Shown here piece after piece: positions 8,255 through 16,415 of a stretch of DNA of 64,000 bases; position 1 is the stretch's first letter; every line of letters begins with the position of its first letter. The notes below the pieces were generated by a model. The model saw nothing but the letters and a program-made list of their open reading frames with translations, was not told the DNA's origin and did no database searches. The stretch spans positions 33,164 through 97,163 of IMG/VR virus record IMGVR_UViG_3300025508_002497; one strand, 5' to 3'. Made by a program: the position numbers and the translations under genes. This DNA comes from a virus.

Positions 8255-9754
8255 TCATCTCCTTATATGAATTTTCGATATCTCATAATCAAACTTCTCA
8301 CTAGTATATATTTTGATTCTTTCTCCAAGATGTCGGAAAGTATGATTTTCATATTTTCCTATGGTAAGATCATCTGAAAGATCAAACAACTTTACTTTCT
8401 GTTTCCTATCTGATTTTCGTAGTCCTCTGCCTATACTTTGAAGAACTCTTACAACAGATTTAGAAGGGCTAGCGAAAACAATGTTATCAATATTCCTAAT
8501 ATTAATGCCAGTAGAGCAGGTTCCGTAAGACGCAACCAAAACCGAGTTAGTTTTCCTATCAACGATCTTGCGAATCTCTTCCCGTTGTATGACATCTGTT
8601 GCTCCGTGTATGAGGAAAGTCTCTTTATCTCCTTGACTAATCAATTCATACAACGGTTTCCCGTGCTTCTCCACATAGTTGAAGAGGACTAGAGTATTAC
8701 CCTTTAACCTGTTGGTTAGTTCGGCAATAAACTGGTTTCTCTTCTCATGAGTAACAATCCATTCTATTTCATCCTGATATTTTTTTCTCTTCATAAACTC
8801 CTTCTCGTCCTTAGTATACTGCAATGAAATGCAGTTGATTGATAAGGTTGAGAGAAGATTCTTATCCATTAAGTTCTTGGTTGTCGTAACCTGAAACACC
8901 CTACCAAAGAGTCCTTCAATTACGAGTTTGTGTGTCTGTGTTCCATCGAGTGTGCCTGTAGTTCCTATTCGATAGTAGCAGTCATCTAGATTCGACATTA
9001 ACGTCGAGAGTGATTTGGCTTTAAATAAGTGGCATTCATCTCCAAACACACAACCGAATTTTGAAAAATATTCTTTTGGCATTTGGTATAAACTCTGCCA
9101 AGTTGAGATGACAATTCTCTTATCTGTTTCTTTCGACTGCCCACTGAACACTTGATGGCAGTTAGACATACAATCCCAGTCGTCGTTAGACGAATAGTCT
9201 TTGAAGTCCTCAAGCATCTGTGATACTAGACCTGTGGTTGGTACAATGATCAGTAACTTCTTCTCTGGGGGCAGCAGTTCCATATAGTAACGCATCAGTG
9301 TATAGATGATCAGCGACTTCCCAGACGCAGTAGGAGAGAGCAGGAGACATCTCTTGGTATTCAATGCGTGTTGAATAGCATTCACTTGATGTAAGTGTGG
9401 TTTAATTGCTTTATTATTTGCTACGATGGACAGGGAGTCAATAAAGTCCGTAACGTCGCTCTGAGAGAACTCTGAGGACGGTAGAGAGTCCTTCAGCGTT
9501 TCCTCTAACTGGATACTATATTTTCTATCCTTAGCGAACTGAATTACATAATCCAGTAAGCCTCGGTATATAGTCTGCTTGTATAGGTTGAATAACTTGA
9601 TAGTGCCGTCCCACTGCTTCTTTTTGTAAGCGGGACTGAACTCATGGTTTGGAACTTTGAACGTGAAGAAGTCGGATAACTCTTTTGCTATCCACCTCTC
9701 ACAATCCAATTTCACATATACAGAATCTAAATGTAGAACAGAAATATCACTCAT
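8255..9754 (-). CDS. uvsW: DNA/RNA helicase UvsW
   Basis: 499 aa; T4 UvsW is 503 aa. Superfamily-2 motifs: Walker A PTASGKS (141-147), DECH box (239-242), motif III GTTGTLDG, and motifs V-VI around STGINIRNIDNIV and QSIGRGLRKS. UvsW unwinds R-loops, D-loops and stalled forks, and shifts replication from origin- to recombination-dependent mode. The start codon lies in a 9-bp hairpin directly after the uvsY stop (see 9749-9771), and only a weak ribosome site is visible, so translation probably depends on uvsY. Confidence 0.93.
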   Translation of the reverse strand: MSDISVLHLDSVYVKLDCERWIAKELSDFFTFKVPNHEFSPAYKKKQWDGTIKLFNLYKQTIYRGLLDYVIQFAKDRKYSIQLEETLKDSLPSSEFSQSDVTDFIDSLSIVANNKAIKPHLHQVNAIQHALNTKRCLLLSPTASGKSLIIYTLMRYYMELLPPEKKLLIIVPTTGLVSQMLEDFKDYSSNDDWDCMSNCHQVFSGQSKETDKRIVISTWQSLYQMPKEYFSKFGCVFGDECHLFKAKSLSTLMSNLDDCYYRIGTTGTLDGTQTHKLVIEGLFGRVFQVTTTKNLMDKNLLSTLSINCISLQYTKDEKEFMKRKKYQDEIEWIVTHEKRNQFIAELTNRLKGNTLVLFNYVEKHGKPLYELISQGDKETFLIHGATDVIQREEIRKIVDRKTNSVLVASYGTCSTGINIRNIDNIVFASPSKSVVRVLQSIGRGLRKSDRKQKVKLFDLSDDLTIGKYENHTFRHLGERIKIYTSEKFDYEISKIHIRR

Positions 9755-9771
9755 ACACTATATGTATGAGT
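9749..9771 (-). promoter_or_regulatory. Hairpin enclosing the uvsW start codon
   Basis: The arms ACTCATACA and TGTATGAGT form a perfect 9-bp stem with a 5-base loop at the uvsY-uvsW junction. The uvsW ATG (9754-9752) is inside the 3' arm on the mRNA. The purine-rich GGCGGA at the end of uvsY sits just at the stem base. Confidence 0.45.
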
Positions 9772-10205
9772 TATCCGCCGTTAGAAAATTTAGCCCAGTC
9801 GATTGCGGATCGAATATACCACTGTCGGTTGTTGATGATCTTTACTACCCCTTCAAGATACTTGACCTTTTCTTCCTGTAGGGCAAGACGATGCGACTGA
9901 ATGATCAGTTCACGATCTGATTCTATAAACTGATCGATATCGGCACGCAGAACATTGAGAGGGAAAGGTTCCCACCCTCGCTCTTTCAGTTCGTCGTCAC
10001 CCATTTTACCAGTGTAGTAAAGCCACTTATCCTTGCGGAGTGTCTTGTATTCTGCCTGCATCTTCTTATACAACAACGTCTCATCCGTGAATAGGATAAG
10101 ATACTTGTTGTGGAGTTGGGGTGTTTTGATGGACTCGATATCCAGTTCGGTTCGATCCATCTCTAGGTCTTTGTTGACCATCTCACGAATATCATTTAGG
10201 TTCAT
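9771..10205 (-). CDS. uvsY: Recombination mediator UvsY
   Basis: 144 aa (T4 137 aa). The C-terminal segment KVKYLEGVVKIINNRQWYIR followed by SAIDWAKF is the characteristic UvsY helix. UvsY loads the UvsX recombinase on single-stranded DNA covered with gp32; both UvsW and gp32 are in this window. The ATG overlaps the stop of the tube-like gene upstream (ATGA). Confidence 0.9.
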   Translation of the reverse strand: MNLNDIREMVNKDLEMDRTELDIESIKTPQLHNKYLILFTDETLLYKKMQAEYKTLRKDKWLYYTGKMGDDELKERGWEPFPLNVLRADIDQFIESDRELIIQSHRLALQEEKVKYLEGVVKIINNRQWYIRSAIDWAKFSNGG

Positions 10206-10693
10206 AGTTTAGTGATTTTCAATCCAGTAAATCTAAATTCTGTACTTATGATTATAGGGTCTGGATCGGTGGTTGTCAAATCAAATCCGATTTCATCTAG
10301 CCTAACTGGGAAAATATCCTGATACTGAACTTCAATATTGGGTCTACTCTTGTTGTCCATGACTATAAGAATGCCACTTGCTAGTGAATCTGCATCTCTG
10401 AGTGGAGGACTATCTTCTACGGGAACTTGACCTCTTATCCAGTTGTATATTTCCATATAGTTAGCCATGTCTTCGTCAACGATGAACGAGAGATTCAATG
10501 AACCATATGTAATCCTTCCGCCTGTGTCATAGACAGGCTGAGCATATAGACTTTTAGTTTCTATATTATCAACATCTATCGATGGGATATTTGCTTGCTG
10601 AATATAGAAGTTTACATTTGGGATTCTCGGAATCTCAAACTTGAAGCCATTATTCTTCAGATAGTTTACTGAATCTGGTGCTTTACCTGACAT
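10202..10693 (-). CDS. Tail-tube-like virion structural protein
   Basis: 163 aa; GGGAG stands seven to eight bases before the ATG. The opening (NNGFKFEIPRIPNVNFYIQQ) and middle (LSFIVDEDMANYMEIYNWIR) follow a pattern common to a tube-like family of marine T4-like phages related to gp19/gp48/gp54. The position between uvsY and gp23 is known for structural genes in this group. Exact location in the virion is not known. Its transcript follows the gp23 terminator, so it probably has its own promoter, which I could not pin down. Confidence 0.5.
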   Translation of the reverse strand: MSGKAPDSVNYLKNNGFKFEIPRIPNVNFYIQQANIPSIDVDNIETKSLYAQPVYDTGGRITYGSLNLSFIVDEDMANYMEIYNWIRGQVPVEDSPPLRDADSLASGILIVMDNKSRPNIEVQYQDIFPVRLDEIGFDLTTTDPDPIIISTEFRFTGLKITKL

Positions 10694-10720
10694 AATATTC
10701 TCCCAATAAAGTATGTATAT

Positions 10721-10753
10721 AAAAAAACACAGCCCCCCGTGAGGGAGGCTGTG
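10721..10753 (-). terminator. Intrinsic terminator after gp23
   Basis: On the minus strand CACAGCCTCCC pairs with GGGGGGCTGTG (one T-G wobble) around a 4-base loop and is followed by seven Ts (10727-10721). It lies 25 bases past the gp23 stop. This is a strong rho-independent terminator for the abundant capsid transcript. Confidence 0.9.
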
Positions 10754-10777
10754 CTTTATGCTACCTTTGAACTACAC

Positions 10778-12220
10778 TCAGAGTGCAGTGTTCTGACCGT
10801 GGAGATTAAGAATCTCGAAGATACGGTAGTACTGGTTGACACCAGTGGTCTCAATGTTGTTGGTACTTGCAGTTCCAACGAAGGGGTTGGTGACCATTCC
10901 GTAGCGGGTCTTGAACCCGATACGGGGCTGGAAGGTATCCTCACCGACCGCACGGACCATCTGTAGTGGAACGTAGGGGCAGTAGAACATACCAGCATCG
11001 TAAGGCGAAGAACCTCTGTAACCGACACAGACGAAGTTACGAGTACCAGCGTAGGGATCGATGTAGACCTTCATCTTACCGTTAAGAACACCAGCGAAGG
11101 TGCTAGCAGTATCGTCAACGTTGAGGCTGACGTTTAGTGCTGGTGAGATGTTGAGGAATCCACCCATTGCGAGGGCTGAAGCAACGTCGGAAGAGACGAT
11201 GCAGAAGTTACCCTTACCGCGTCGAGTTTCCTTAGCGATTACGTTGGCTTCACGCTCTAACTGGAACATGAGACCACGGAAACGCTCTGCGGACCAACGA
11301 CCATCAGCATCTCTGTTGATGTCGTAGATACCACCAGTGACACCCTGACGAACGTGGGGTGTGACTAGGACACCATCATTAGTGATACCAGCCTCTGTCT
11401 TGGTGCCAGAGAAGGTAAGGTCAGTCTGTAGAGCGCCGAGTTTAGCATTGTTGTAGATCTTACGAATGACTTCGCGGTTGATTTCAGCAAGGATTTCGGT
11501 GGAGAGGATGTTAGAGAGTTCAGTCTCTGCATCAAGTCCGTGAACAGCCTTGAGATCCTGTGCGAGTTCAGTGGTGTACTGAGCCTTGAGGGCACGGGTT
11601 CTTGCTTCAACAGCAACACGCTCGATGGTGAATCCCATTTCGCGGAATGCTTGGTCGTTTCCTTCACCAAGACGCTCGGAGTTGGCGACAAGCATACCAG
11701 GCTTCTGGGCGGCACTATTAGCAGCATGTCCACTACCGAAGGGATCGGTGCTGATGGAGGCGGCTGAGGCGAAGTCACCACCAGTATGACCTGCACGGGT
11801 GTCGGCCTCTTGGAAGAGACCCTCTTCACCGAAGGTTGCATTACCACTGGAAATGTTAGCGTACTTGGTACGCATTGCGAAGATCAAGCCAGTGGGAGCA
11901 GACATGGGCTGCACACCACAAACGTCGTATGCCATTAGGTTGGGCATAGCACGACGAACGAGGCTGATGAGAACGGGATCAAAACCAGCGTAGTTGCTGG
12001 AGTTACCTGAAACAGCACCGCCACCGAGGTTACCACCAAGAGCGTTCATGGGGGTTTCGGTTAGGTTCTGCTCACGAAGAGCCTTCTCTTCGTTTTCGAG
12101 AAGGACAGCGGTGACCTTTCTCTTATAAGGATCTTGAATTGGCTCAAGATCGCTATGTTCTAGAATGGGAGTCCACTTTTCTTCAAGTGAATCCATTGGT
12201 GTGATGTTATCGAAATCCAT
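10778..12220 (-). CDS. gp23: Major capsid protein gp23
   Basis: 480 aa. The signature GVQPMSAPTGLIFAMR (residues 102-117) is diagnostic of T4-type capsid proteins. A strong AAGGAG precedes the ATG. T4 gp23 is matured by the gp21 protease after an L/I-x-E site; L53-T54-E55 is a candidate here (inference), which would release a propeptide of about 55 residues. It forms the hexameric shell lattice. It is last in the gp20-67-68-21-22-23 run and followed by the terminator at 10721. Regulation probably comes from the late promoter upstream of gp22. Confidence 0.97.
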   Translation of the reverse strand: MDFDNITPMDSLEEKWTPILEHSDLEPIQDPYKRKVTAVLLENEEKALREQNLTETPMNALGGNLGGGAVSGNSSNYAGFDPVLISLVRRAMPNLMAYDVCGVQPMSAPTGLIFAMRTKYANISSGNATFGEEGLFQEADTRAGHTGGDFASAASISTDPFGSGHAANSAAQKPGMLVANSERLGEGNDQAFREMGFTIERVAVEARTRALKAQYTTELAQDLKAVHGLDAETELSNILSTEILAEINREVIRKIYNNAKLGALQTDLTFSGTKTEAGITNDGVLVTPHVRQGVTGGIYDINRDADGRWSAERFRGLMFQLEREANVIAKETRRGKGNFCIVSSDVASALAMGGFLNISPALNVSLNVDDTASTFAGVLNGKMKVYIDPYAGTRNFVCVGYRGSSPYDAGMFYCPYVPLQMVRAVGEDTFQPRIGFKTRYGMVTNPFVGTASTNNIETTGVNQYYRIFEILNLHGQNTAL

Positions 12221-12250
12221 TTTGACTTCTCCTTTGTTAGTTTATTTGAT

Positions 12251-13213
12251 TCAGCGGGTTCTAGCGATTGCGTTTGCGTAACCTTCCATAATCGAGTTAG
12301 TCTCGGTTACGGTAGGTGTTCCTTCGTTGTTGTCGTCGGCAACAGTTTCTGTATCGACGGCATCATTGAAGTATGATTCCTTGACAATATTGAGTTTTTC
12401 AGCGTACTCATCGATGTCGGCATGTTCGATACCTTCTGCAAGGGTCTTGAATCTTTCGACTTCAGTGTCAACAAGACCTTCGCACATATCGTGGAACACG
12501 ATCTCACGCTGGAACTCAAGAAGATTCTCGGATAGATCCATAACTTTCTGGATCTCATCGTTGAGTCTGGTGACGAGTTCCTCGTTCTCTTCAGCGAGTT
12601 CGTCAACAAGGTCAACCTTGCTCTCGGGAACTTCGATGTAGTGATCGTGGAATAACTGGTGGAGTCCATTCATGAATGACTCACTGACTTCGGTACGAAT
12701 GCCCTGCTCAACAGAGAGTTCGTTCTCCTGTAGCCAAGTCTGGACTGCGTAATCGAGATACTCATCAATCTTGTTGGTGAGTTCTTCGGTAACTTCAGCA
12801 ACTTCCTCGGCGAGAGCAACGTTATATGCCTCTTCGAGTTCAGCGACTTCGGCCGAGACCTTCTCAGCAATAGCAGCCTCGAAGATGGTGATTGCCTTTA
12901 CCTTGAAATCTTCGGTAAGATCTTCACCATCAAAGAGAACGCTTAGATCCTCAGTGACGCCACCACCAGCCTGGTTTCCACCAGCGGGGAGGACTTCAGG
13001 AACCTTCTTCTCGGGTTTGGCCGCAGAGGGCTTAGCGTCGATGCTCTTCTTGTTCTTCTTTGCGTTGTTTGGACCCTCATCGGTGTGAACCTCATCACCC
13101 TTGCCGGTGGCGTCCTTGTTGTATGTTTCTGAGTCAAGAACTGGTTTCTCTTCGTCGATTGACTCGATCTTTTCGAGAATAGTTCTTGCTGTGTCTACGG
13201 GATTCTGGCTCAT
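12251..13213 (-). CDS. gp22: Prohead core scaffolding protein gp22
   Basis: 320 aa (T4 269). A Lys/Ala/Pro-rich N-terminal linker (to about residue 80) precedes a highly acidic helical body with many Glu/Val/Leu heptad-like stretches, as expected for the internal scaffold that is destroyed by gp21 during maturation. AAGGAG lies eight bases before the ATG, and a TATAAATA late promoter (13249-13256) sits about 36 bases upstream. The extended N-terminal linker makes it longer than in T4. Confidence 0.9.
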   Translation of the reverse strand: MSQNPVDTARTILEKIESIDEEKPVLDSETYNKDATGKGDEVHTDEGPNNAKKNKKSIDAKPSAAKPEKKVPEVLPAGGNQAGGGVTEDLSVLFDGEDLTEDFKVKAITIFEAAIAEKVSAEVAELEEAYNVALAEEVAEVTEELTNKIDEYLDYAVQTWLQENELSVEQGIRTEVSESFMNGLHQLFHDHYIEVPESKVDLVDELAEENEELVTRLNDEIQKVMDLSENLLEFQREIVFHDMCEGLVDTEVERFKTLAEGIEHADIDEYAEKLNIVKESYFNDAVDTETVADDNNEGTPTVTETNSIMEGYANAIARTR

Positions 13214-13247
13214 GAAAGGGACTCCTTTTTATTCGTTGCTAGCGTCA

Positions 13248-13261
13248 TTATTTATACTTTT
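13248..13261 (-). promoter_or_regulatory. Late promoter (TATAAATA) for gp22-gp23
   Basis: The minus strand reads AAAAGTATAAATAA, with the late -10 octamer at 13256-13249, overlapping the gp21 stop codon. Start of transcription is expected about six bases further, leaving a 25-35 base leader for gp22. The same 14-mer occurs before gp18. Confidence 0.75.
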
Positions 13262-13914
13262 CCAAGTTTTGACATGAAGGAAGCGTATACTTCCATCAGT
13301 TTAGTTTCTCTGTTTCTTTGTGTGGTATACGCATCTTCAATATCCTCTTGGAAAGACTGAATATCTCTCTCCTTGAGAAGACCGTTATCCCAGATCCACT
13401 CCTTACCTTCCATGATACCGTTGACAAAGGCATCAGGAGCAGAAGGATCTGCCACAATATCTACTGCGGAAAGCATGAAATCCTTTTGGACTTCGTTGAT
13501 TCCGTTTCTCTCCTTGAGTGATCCCATACCTCTAGAGGATACACCAAGTTTGGCACCCTCATCCATAAGGTTCTTTACGATCTTACCCATAGGAGTTTCC
13601 ATGATTTTTGCTTTACCTACAAGGTTATCGCCGTCTTCTTTGAGTTCTTTGATAATGTGTGATACACGATCAAGGTTTACGGTTGGACCTTGTGGGTGGT
13701 TGAGTTCACCGAACGCTCTGTTCTCATCAACATAAGTCTTGATATAACGCTTTGCTTCTCCGAAAAGAATGTTTCTTTCGTAGATGCGGTTGTTTCGATT
13801 AGGCTTGTTGGCTTGCATGAAGACACCTTCGATGAAGTAGTTCTTCTTGCCATCTTCTGTTGCTTCCGTGATAATACGGACATCATCAGTTGTAGTTTCG
13901 GTGATAAGTAGCAT
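13252..13914 (-). CDS. gp21: Prohead maturation protease gp21
   Basis: 220 aa (T4 212). A herpesvirus-assemblin-type serine protease: the His motif GELNHPQGPTVN has H73 and the Ser motif LGVSSRGMGSL has S126/S127, the spacing seen in the family. It cuts gp22, gp67, gp68 and gp23 at L/I-x-E sites during capsid maturation. Located between gp68 and gp22 as in T4, with a three-base gap after gp68. Confidence 0.93.
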   Translation of the reverse strand: MLLITETTTDDVRIITEATEDGKKNYFIEGVFMQANKPNRNNRIYERNILFGEAKRYIKTYVDENRAFGELNHPQGPTVNLDRVSHIIKELKEDGDNLVGKAKIMETPMGKIVKNLMDEGAKLGVSSRGMGSLKERNGINEVQKDFMLSAVDIVADPSAPDAFVNGIMEGKEWIWDNGLLKERDIQSFQEDIEDAYTTQRNRETKLMEVYASFMSKLGKV

Positions 13915-13917
13915 GTG

Positions 13918-14082
13918 CTATTCCTCTTCTTGTGGTTTTTCGATTTCTTCTACCTCATCATGACTTGGGTATTGACTCTTAATACCATTTGCCATCTTGG
14001 CATATAGAATATCTTTGATATTTTTCTCTGCTTCGACGTAATTTTTATCTAGTAAATTATTTATAATTTCAGCCGGTTTCAT
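13918..14082 (-). CDS. gp68: Prohead core protein gp68-like
   Basis: 54 aa from the ATG at 14082, which has GAGG six bases upstream; the longer frame to 14139 lacks a ribosome site and overlaps gp67 more deeply. The protein begins MKPAEIINNLLDKN and ends in an acidic tail (EVEEIEKPQEEE). Position (67-68-21) identifies it as the gp68 equivalent, although T4 gp68 is longer (141 aa). The N-terminus resembles that of gp67 next door, at protein and DNA level. It overlaps gp67 by 14 bases. Confidence 0.65.
   Translation of the reverse strand: MKPAEIINNLLDKNYVEAEKNIKDILYAKMANGIKSQYPSHDEVEEIEKPQEEE
14058..14065 (-). promoter_or_regulatory. Possible internal late promoter within gp68
   Basis: TATAAATA occurs on the minus strand inside the gp68 start region, about 145 bases upstream of gp21. 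The flanks differ from the shared 14-mer at the other late promoters, so it may be chance in AT-rich coding sequence. Confidence 0.25.
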
Positions 14083-14323
14083 TTGGATCCTCGCTTTCGC
14101 TGTCATCAACTTCAATATATTCTCGCTCTTCGTCCTCAATCTCTTCGATTTCGGGTTCTTCGACCTCTGGTTCTTGCTTGGTGACTAGATTTGCCACAAC
14201 GTCTGGGGTGATTGCCCCTGTGGCATCTTGAACCTTCATCTTGAAAGTATCACCAAATGTTTGCTGAAACTTTTCCATGTTGTCGTCAAGCATACTCTTT
14301 AATAGTTCTTCTGCTGGTTTCAT
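14069..14323 (-). CDS. gp67: Prohead core protein gp67-like
   Basis: 84 aa (T4 gp67 80 aa), starting MKPAEELLKSMLDDN with an extremely acidic C-terminal half (EPEVEEPEIEEIEDEE). In T4 this small protein is part of the scaffold and is cut to internal peptides. ATGA overlap with gp20. Confidence 0.8.
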   Translation of the reverse strand: MKPAEELLKSMLDDNMEKFQQTFGDTFKMKVQDATGAITPDVVANLVTKQEPEVEEPEIEEIEDEEREYIEVDDSESEDPNETG

Positions 14324-15837
14324 AGTTCATCCTCTGTAGGGGGAGGTGGTTCCGCCGCCATTTCTTTAGCGATTTCTTCCATCTCCTTTTCACTTTGCTT
14401 TAAAATATTCTTTCGTACCCAGTTATCTGAGTAGAATCTTCCGAGATATGGCTCTACGCTTTGAAGCATCTCAAGACGCTCTCGCATAATCTCTGCTTCT
14501 TTGAGTTCTGTAAAATAAGAGTCCTTCTGATAATCAAAGTAGATATCTTGAACAATCCTATTCCAGTCATCTTCTTTCATAATACCCTTGAGAAGACATT
14601 GAGTTCTCATCAACTGAATAAACAGATCCGAAAAACGTTGACGAAGACGATCGATAAACTTGAAGAAGTTCAGTTCGTCTCGGCTGATTTCAGAAGATCG
14701 TCCCATGTTGAAGCCGTTTTCTGCATCCATTCGGGAGGTAGGGACATGAAGGGCGCGATATACTTTCTTGAGGAAGTAATCAACATCTTCCATCTCACCG
14801 AGGTTCTGTCCACCATCAAGAGTGCTGATTTCAGTTCCTCTACCACCTTCTCGCCTTGGTAGCCAATAATCTTCAAGCATGTTCATATGCTTACGATCAT
14901 CTTTGATCTCACCAGTGCTGGCATCATAGACCAACTTGTTCTGGTATCGATTCATGATGTCCTTGAGATACTGTTCTGCCTTCTGCTTGGGTAGGTTACC
15001 TACGTCAATATAGAAGATACGACGCTCTGGCGCACGGGAGATACGATAAACTACAGTGGCATCTTCTGTCTGTCGAAGCATGTTCAATGGACGGATTGCC
15101 TTCTGAAGATATCCAACAACTCGCTTGGTTCCTGAATCAATAATACCAGAGTGAACATAACAGATAGAATCAGGAGCGATCTTCAATCCTGACTGTGATG
15201 TCTGGAAGGAGGACTGCTTGTCTAGGTTTGTATAAAGATAAAACTCTTGAACGTTTTTAACAACGGCAACTTGAGTTCCATTCACACTCTCTTGTGCTTT
15301 CTGAACGTTACGAACTTTCTTAATTTTTGCTGGATCAATAGCACGAAGTTCAATGATACCTTTATTCTTATTTGATTCATCTAGAATAATATGGTAATAG
15401 ATCTTGCTATCGATGTACCATCTTCTAAAAATTTCATATGCTTTTTGATTAAACTTGAGTAGTCTAAGTATTCCCTCAAACTCATCCTTCATTTTATTTT
15501 TGATAGAAACTGGCATATCAACTTTATCTAAATCAATAGAGACTATTGTTCTGTCTTGACCGTGAACAATAGCCTCTGTTGTAATATCATCGATCGCAAG
15601 ATCGACTTCGGGATATAGTGCCATACTTCTGTAACGGGCGATCAGATCATTTTCTGATTTGAAACCACCCTGAAAGTCAACGTACTGACCAAAAACTCCA
15701 CCACCATCTACGGTGAATGTTCCATCATATTCGTCTGGACCAACAAATGACGCTGCTTTTGAGTCAGCGCCATTTGTTGATTTTCCTGTTAGTTTTCCAT
15801 TACGACCAATGGTAAAACCAAATAAATCAATTGCCAT
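14320..15837 (-). CDS. gp20: Portal vertex protein gp20
   Basis: 505 aa (T4 524). Diagnostic segment WLPRREGGRGTEISTLDGG in the second half, followed by GEMEDVDYFLKKVYRAL, is the conserved portal sequence used for marine myovirus typing. It forms the dodecameric ring that starts head assembly and through which gp17 pumps DNA. GGAG lies seven bases before the ATG. Confidence 0.96.
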   Translation of the reverse strand: MAIDLFGFTIGRNGKLTGKSTNGADSKAASFVGPDEYDGTFTVDGGGVFGQYVDFQGGFKSENDLIARYRSMALYPEVDLAIDDITTEAIVHGQDRTIVSIDLDKVDMPVSIKNKMKDEFEGILRLLKFNQKAYEIFRRWYIDSKIYYHIILDESNKNKGIIELRAIDPAKIKKVRNVQKAQESVNGTQVAVVKNVQEFYLYTNLDKQSSFQTSQSGLKIAPDSICYVHSGIIDSGTKRVVGYLQKAIRPLNMLRQTEDATVVYRISRAPERRIFYIDVGNLPKQKAEQYLKDIMNRYQNKLVYDASTGEIKDDRKHMNMLEDYWLPRREGGRGTEISTLDGGQNLGEMEDVDYFLKKVYRALHVPTSRMDAENGFNMGRSSEISRDELNFFKFIDRLRQRFSDLFIQLMRTQCLLKGIMKEDDWNRIVQDIYFDYQKDSYFTELKEAEIMRERLEMLQSVEPYLGRFYSDNWVRKNILKQSEKEMEEIAKEMAAEPPPPTEDEL

Positions 15838-15872
15838 CTAGATTCTCCGTTCAATAATAAATAAATCAAATA

Positions 15873-16388
15873 TCAATCAAAGGTCCAGTGATCGAACCCG
15901 ATTGTAACACTAAACTCAGCAACTGCATCGGTAGTGTCATAAGAAAGATCAATGGTTCCAACTTCGATTGGCCAACAATCAATGAGTTTGATTGTTTTAC
16001 CAGCGGGAATATCACTACCTAGAGAAGTGTTGTTAGCAAGAGCGACACTCAAAGGAGCAACAGTCCACTGAGCATAAGCCAAACCTCTTGTGGTATCCTC
16101 TAGACCCATGAATGTTTGTGACCATTCGATGAACTTCTCATGAATAGCATTTTCTTCATCACAAAGAACACTGATAGTCCAATCAGGGAAAGTTCTATCT
16201 CCTGCTCTCTTTACTTCTCTTCCCTTGAAAGGTACAGTGACAGTACCAAGTGAAGCAGAAGGCATAGCAGCGGTTTTGATTAAAAGACTTTCGTCTTGTG
16301 TTAATGTAAAGCCGTCACTTGATGTGACTGTATAAAGATTTGGTCTGATACCTTGACCAAATTTTCCTTTAAAATCTCCTAGTGCCAT
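15873..16388 (-). CDS. gp19: Tail tube protein gp19
   Basis: 171 aa (T4 163). Motifs such as VPFKGREVKRAGDRTFPDW and the C-terminal EFSVTIGFDHWTFD are typical of T4-type tube subunits. It polymerises from the baseplate inside the gp18 sheath. AAAGGAG is seven bases before the ATG. It follows gp18 after 27 bases and is probably transcribed with it. Confidence 0.94.
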   Translation of the reverse strand: MALGDFKGKFGQGIRPNLYTVTSSDGFTLTQDESLLIKTAAMPSASLGTVTVPFKGREVKRAGDRTFPDWTISVLCDEENAIHEKFIEWSQTFMGLEDTTRGLAYAQWTVAPLSVALANNTSLGSDIPAGKTIKLIDCWPIEVGTIDLSYDTTDAVAEFSVTIGFDHWTFD

Positions 16389-16415
16389 TTAAACGCTCCT
16401 TTGTTCTAGTATGTA

